DNA from: an uncultured bacterium
GTDB taxonomy: Bacteria; Bacillota; Clostridia; Lachnospirales; Lachnospiraceae
Direction: 5' to 3'
Assembly (NCBI GenBank): GCA_937916345.1
Contig: CALFUE010000172.1
Span: 1 to 7,540 of the forward strand
DNA: 7,540 bases
The notes under the pieces were generated by a model. That model saw only the letters and a list, made by a program, of their open reading frames with translations. It made no database searches and was not told the origin of the DNA. Both the position numbers and the translations under genes were made by a program. Positions 6,082 to 7,540 of the stretch are shown here, piece after piece (within the stretch, counting starts at the first letter, position 1; each line of letters opens with the position of its first letter).

Positions 6082-6477
6082 ATGAACACATGGACTATGC
6101 CAAGAGCCGTTGTTGAGAAATTCGTTGCCAATGAATATATTGCCGCATGCTGGACACTGAGATGCGAAGTCATGGGCAGTAGCGCATCTGTAGCGGATAA
6201 ATTCAATGACAAAGAGACACACAGACTTGCGTTTTGCGGTCAGGAGGATCACTACGCGATCCATCTCGACGATAATGGCACACCAACAGATATGATCGAA
6301 ATCCGAACAGACAATCTCGGCGATCTGCCATGCCAGGTTTACACTGATGATTCTTACAGTGCTGTAAGAGCTATCGCAGATGTCTCAGAAGGTGAATACA
6401 TCTACTGGACCACCACCTCCGGCAGCCGTGTATGGCATCACGCAGGTACTGTAAGCGGTACCTCAAATCACTCTTAA
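6082..6477 (+). CDS. Small Cys/Trp-containing protein of unknown function; candidate modified peptide or precursor
   Basis: The 131-residue product has no signal peptide and no membrane segment. Its N-terminus (MNTWTMPRAVV...FVANEYIAAC) looks like a conserved leader-type segment; I recall similar 'NTWTMP...ANEY.AACW' proteins from Lachnospiraceae, all without assigned function, but could not check this. It has four cysteines (23, 28, 52, 84), four tryptophans (4, 24, 109, 118) and a C-terminal EGEYIYWTTTSGSRVWHH segment (103-120). The start is firm: GGGAGGT (6069-6075) lies 6 bases before ATG 6082. It is monocistronic, with its own promoter and terminator (6570-6603). Nearby RiPP-type genes (radical SAM, PqqD-like, kinase, nucleotidyltransferase, peptidase) make it a possible substrate, but it is separated from them by a tRNA and points away. 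Function unknown. Confidence 0.8.
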   Translation: MNTWTMPRAVVEKFVANEYIAACWTLRCEVMGSSASVADKFNDKETHRLAFCGQEDHYAIHLDDNGTPTDMIEIRTDNLGDLPCQVYTDDSYSAVRAIADVSEGEYIYWTTTSGSRVWHHAGTVSGTSNHS

Positions 6478-6521
6478 TTTTACACACATACAATTACAGA
6501 AGAACAGACTTTAGGCATTTC

Positions 6522-6561
6522 GGGGCAATCATCATATCCTCTCGAGACAGATAGTTGCCCC
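6522..6561 (+). other. Hairpin in the 3' UTR of the 131-residue protein gene
   Basis: GGGGCAA (6522-6528) pairs perfectly with TTGCCCC (6555-6561) around a 26-base loop that contains the palindrome TCTCGAGA. It has no T-tract, and the true terminator follows at 6570. It may protect the mRNA 3' end or be a remnant element; no function can be assigned. Confidence 0.4.
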
Positions 6562-6569
6562 TTGCAGCG

Positions 6570-6603
6570 AAAAAAGCAGGGGAATTAGTCCCCTGCTTTT
6601 TTT
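6570..6603. terminator. Bidirectional terminator between convergent genes
   Basis: GCAGGGGA (6576-6583) and TCCCCTGC (6589-6596) form an 8-bp stem with a 5-base loop, flanked by six A on the left and seven T on the right, so it works on both strands. It ends the plus-strand small-protein gene and the minus-strand tusA-like gene. The tusA-like stop codon (6585-6587) lies in the loop. Confidence 0.9.
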
Positions 6604-6836
6604 ATATAAAGCTCGTAAGTACCGTCCTCGTTATCGATCAGCCTTAAAACCTCATGTCCCTCGTCCTTTACGCTGCGGGGCACATTTTGTACAGGCTCGC
6701 CGTCATTCAGATGAACCTGCAGGATCTGTCCGTCGTCCAGCTCCTCCAGCGCCACCTTAGTCTTTACAAATGTTACCGGGCAGTTGACATCGGTGATATC
6801 CACGGTGTCATCCACCTCAAAACCCAGATCTGCCAT
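6585..6836 (-). CDS. TusA/SirA-like sulfurtransferase family protein
   Basis: The 83-residue product has the TusA-family signature with the active cysteine at position 19 (DVNCPVTFVKTK, 16-27), followed by LDDGQILQVHLNDGEP (33-48) and SVKDEGHEVL (55-64). TusA-like proteins carry persulfide sulfur to downstream acceptors in the cytoplasm, for example in tRNA thiolation, molybdenum cofactor or cysteine/thiocarboxylate routes. The CPVTFVKTK form is common in anaerobic Firmicutes and is not the E. coli CPxPxxxxK type, so the partner is uncertain. The start ATG at 6834-6836 has AAGGAGGG at 6 bases. Its last codons form one arm of the terminator hairpin. A JAMM protease gene lies 123 bp upstream on the same strand. 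Confidence 0.85.
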   Translation of the reverse strand: MADLGFEVDDTVDITDVNCPVTFVKTKVALEELDDGQILQVHLNDGEPVQNVPRSVKDEGHEVLRLIDNEDGTYELYIKKAGD

Positions 6837-6854
6837 GATCAGCCCTCCTTATTT

Positions 6855-6884
6855 ATTATATGATACAAGGGTCAAAAGGTTCAA
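6855..6884 (-). promoter_or_regulatory. Probable promoter for the tusA-like gene, overlapping the palindromic repeat
   Basis: On the minus strand TTGAAC (6879-6884) stands 18 bases from a perfect TATAAT (6855-6860). The -35 box is inside the left arm of the palindromic element at 6869-6922. Transcription would begin near 6848, which leaves almost no leader before the ribosome binding site (6843-6850), so the true start may lie elsewhere or the gene may be read from the JAMM promoter. Confidence 0.4.
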
Positions 6885-6922
6885 ATTATGCGCTTGCGCA
6901 ATAATTTGAGACTTTGTGACCC
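6869..6922. repeat. 54-bp imperfect palindromic element, probable dispersed repeat
   Basis: GGGTCA (6869-6874) and TGACCC (6917-6922) frame a long imperfect inverted repeat. The inner arms TCAAATTA(T)GCGC and GCGC(AA)TAATTTGA match with small bulges around a TT centre (6894-6895). It resembles the element at 1714-1784 in its GGGT/ACCC frame and its AATT..GCGC..TTGC..GCGC..AATT core. It sits between the JAMM and tusA-like genes and could reduce readthrough or carry a regulator site. No T-tract follows, so it is not a standard terminator. Confidence 0.65.
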
Positions 6923-6959
6923 GCCCAAACACGAATATCGAAGTGATTTTACCCAAAAA

Positions 6960-7352
6960 TCACGAGAGATATATTACTTCCTCTTTTCTGACCTCACGTG
7001 ACCCCTCCGGTCCTTCCACATGAAAGGCATTCAGCACGGGCAGATCTGTGTCAGCAAGCGATAATATCATATAGGTTGCATTGCTGTCGTTTGCCAGCCT
7101 CTTGTCCTCCTCTGAAGGTCTCGCGGGAGTTGATGGATGTGAATGCCAGTTGCCCAAAGGCTTTAATCCCTTCGCTCTCATATCCTTGATGGATCTTAGC
7201 TGCTCTTTTGGATCAATGGTGAAGTGCTCGGATGTATGATCGATGTTTGTAAGTAAATATACTTCCTTTATCTCACGGTTCCCGTCACTTAAAGCCTTCC
7301 CCGCAATCAGACCGCATGCCTCCTCCGGGAGATTCTTCTTCGCGTGATCCAC
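6960..7352 (-). CDS. JAMM/M67 family metalloprotease (Mov34/MPN/PAD-1-like)
   Basis: From the GTG at 7350-7352 the product has 130 residues. It shows the complete JAMM zinc motif: Glu10/11 in LPEEACGLIAG, HSH at 70-72, then Ser80 and Asp83 (HSHPSTPARPSEED, H-x-H-x7-S-x2-D). Bacterial relatives such as Mec+ release cysteine or other products from ThiS/MoaD-type sulfur-carrier proteins; the tusA-like neighbour fits a role in sulfur transfer, although no carrier gene is visible. Family-like sequence (INKNDYERIV) continues in frame upstream of the GTG without an ATG, GTG or TTG codon before the stop at 7392-7394, so the true start is uncertain. A weak GAGAG precedes the GTG, and a TATAAT (minus strand, 7384-7389) lies close upstream. 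Confidence 0.85.
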   Translation of the reverse strand: MDHAKKNLPEEACGLIAGKALSDGNREIKEVYLLTNIDHTSEHFTIDPKEQLRSIKDMRAKGLKPLGNWHSHPSTPARPSEEDKRLANDSNATYMILSLADTDLPVLNAFHVEGPEGSREVRKEEVIYLS

Positions 7353-7374
7353 TATTCTCTCATAATCATTTTTA

Positions 7375-7403
7375 TTGATAAATATTATAAATCAGATTGT
7401 AAA
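7375..7403 (+). promoter_or_regulatory. Possible promoter for ssrA
   Basis: TTGATA (7375-7380), a 17-base spacer and TGTAAA (7398-7403) would start transcription near 7410, about 17 nt before the mature tmRNA 5' end at 7427, which is compatible with RNase P trimming. The -10 is imperfect. It overlaps the upstream region of the divergent JAMM gene. Confidence 0.4.
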
Positions 7404-7426
7404 CATTTTATTGTTTCAGAATAACC

Positions 7427-7540
7427 GGGGCTGTAAAGGTTTCGACGGGGTTTTTGAAGCAGGATAAGCCACTGGTAGCGGATAACTACCTAAAAAGATC
7501 CAATTAAATTTAAACGCTAAAGATAATAAATTAGCTTTAG
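7427..7540 (+). ncRNA. ssrA: tmRNA (transfer-messenger RNA), 5' part, cut by window edge
   Basis: The 5' end begins GGGGCTGTAAAGGTTTCGAC, the conserved tmRNA acceptor and T-arm-like start. A hairpin GGTAG (7474-7478) with CTACC (7486-7490) fits the first pseudoknot region. It is followed by an A-rich stretch and the tag frame, which probably resumes at GCT (7516-7518) and reads A-K-D-N-K-L-A-L before the edge, close to clostridial tags ending in ALAA. tmRNA with SmpB frees stalled ribosomes and tags the unfinished protein for proteolysis. The remaining pseudoknots and 3' acceptor half lie outside the window. Confidence 0.93.

Noticed and set aside
6007..6264. 85-residue minus-strand frame opposite the small-protein gene
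   Set aside because: It is a shadow of the 131-residue gene, which has a strong ribosome binding site and promoter on the plus strand.
1..7540. CRISPR array, insertion sequence or prophage genes
   Set aside because: No regularly spaced direct repeats, transposase or integrase motifs, or phage structural genes were seen in any frame.

Overview
The window reads as a chromosomal segment of a low-to-mid GC Firmicute, most likely a Lachnospiraceae-type clostridium. The reasons are strong GGAGG-type ribosome binding sites, a tRNA-Thr gene without encoded CCA, a clostridial-style tmRNA, and the sequence character of the proteins (MgtE, LysA-like, M67/JAMM, TusA and a 'NTWTMP...ANEY.AAC' small protein). 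The genus cannot be fixed from the sequence alone.

Layout, left to right. (1) 1-1707, minus strand: an mgtE magnesium transporter gene with a clear promoter and ribosome binding site, followed 16 bp later by the start of a diaminopimelate-decarboxylase-like gene cut by the left edge. (2) 1714-1784: a compound palindromic element between mgtE and the next, divergent operon. (3) 1834-4299, plus strand: a tightly packed operon of a radical SAM/SPASM-like protein, an HprK-like P-loop kinase and an S24/S26 signal-peptidase-like protein, with overlaps or gaps of only a few bases. (4) 4291-5753, minus strand: a convergent pair made of a PqqD-like protein (RiPP recognition element fold) translationally coupled to a nucleotidyltransferase-fold protein. 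(5) 5771-5966, minus strand: a tRNA-Thr(GGT) gene with its own promoter and terminator, directly upstream of the pqqD-like gene. (6) 5992-6603, plus strand: a separately promoted gene for a 131-residue Cys/Trp-containing small protein, closed by a bidirectional terminator. (7) 6585-7352, minus strand: a TusA-like sulfurtransferase gene and a JAMM/M67 metalloprotease gene with a second palindromic element between them. (8) 7427 to the right edge, plus strand: the 5' part of ssrA (tmRNA), cut inside the tag-reading region. The 5754-6081 stretch has no protein gene; it holds the pqqD ribosome binding site, the tRNA with its terminator and promoter, and the divergent promoter of the small-protein gene.

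The most interesting part is the two-armed locus at about 1834-5753. PqqD-like, HprK-like kinase and this nucleotidyltransferase type are the accessory set known from paeninodin-type lasso peptide clusters, yet no lasso cyclase (asparagine-synthetase-like) or transglutaminase-like protease is visible. Their place is taken by a radical SAM enzyme and an S24/S26 peptidase. This looks like a ribosomal-peptide (RiPP-like) modification system whose substrate is not obvious. The 131-residue protein just beyond the tRNA is one candidate substrate, but that link is inference only.
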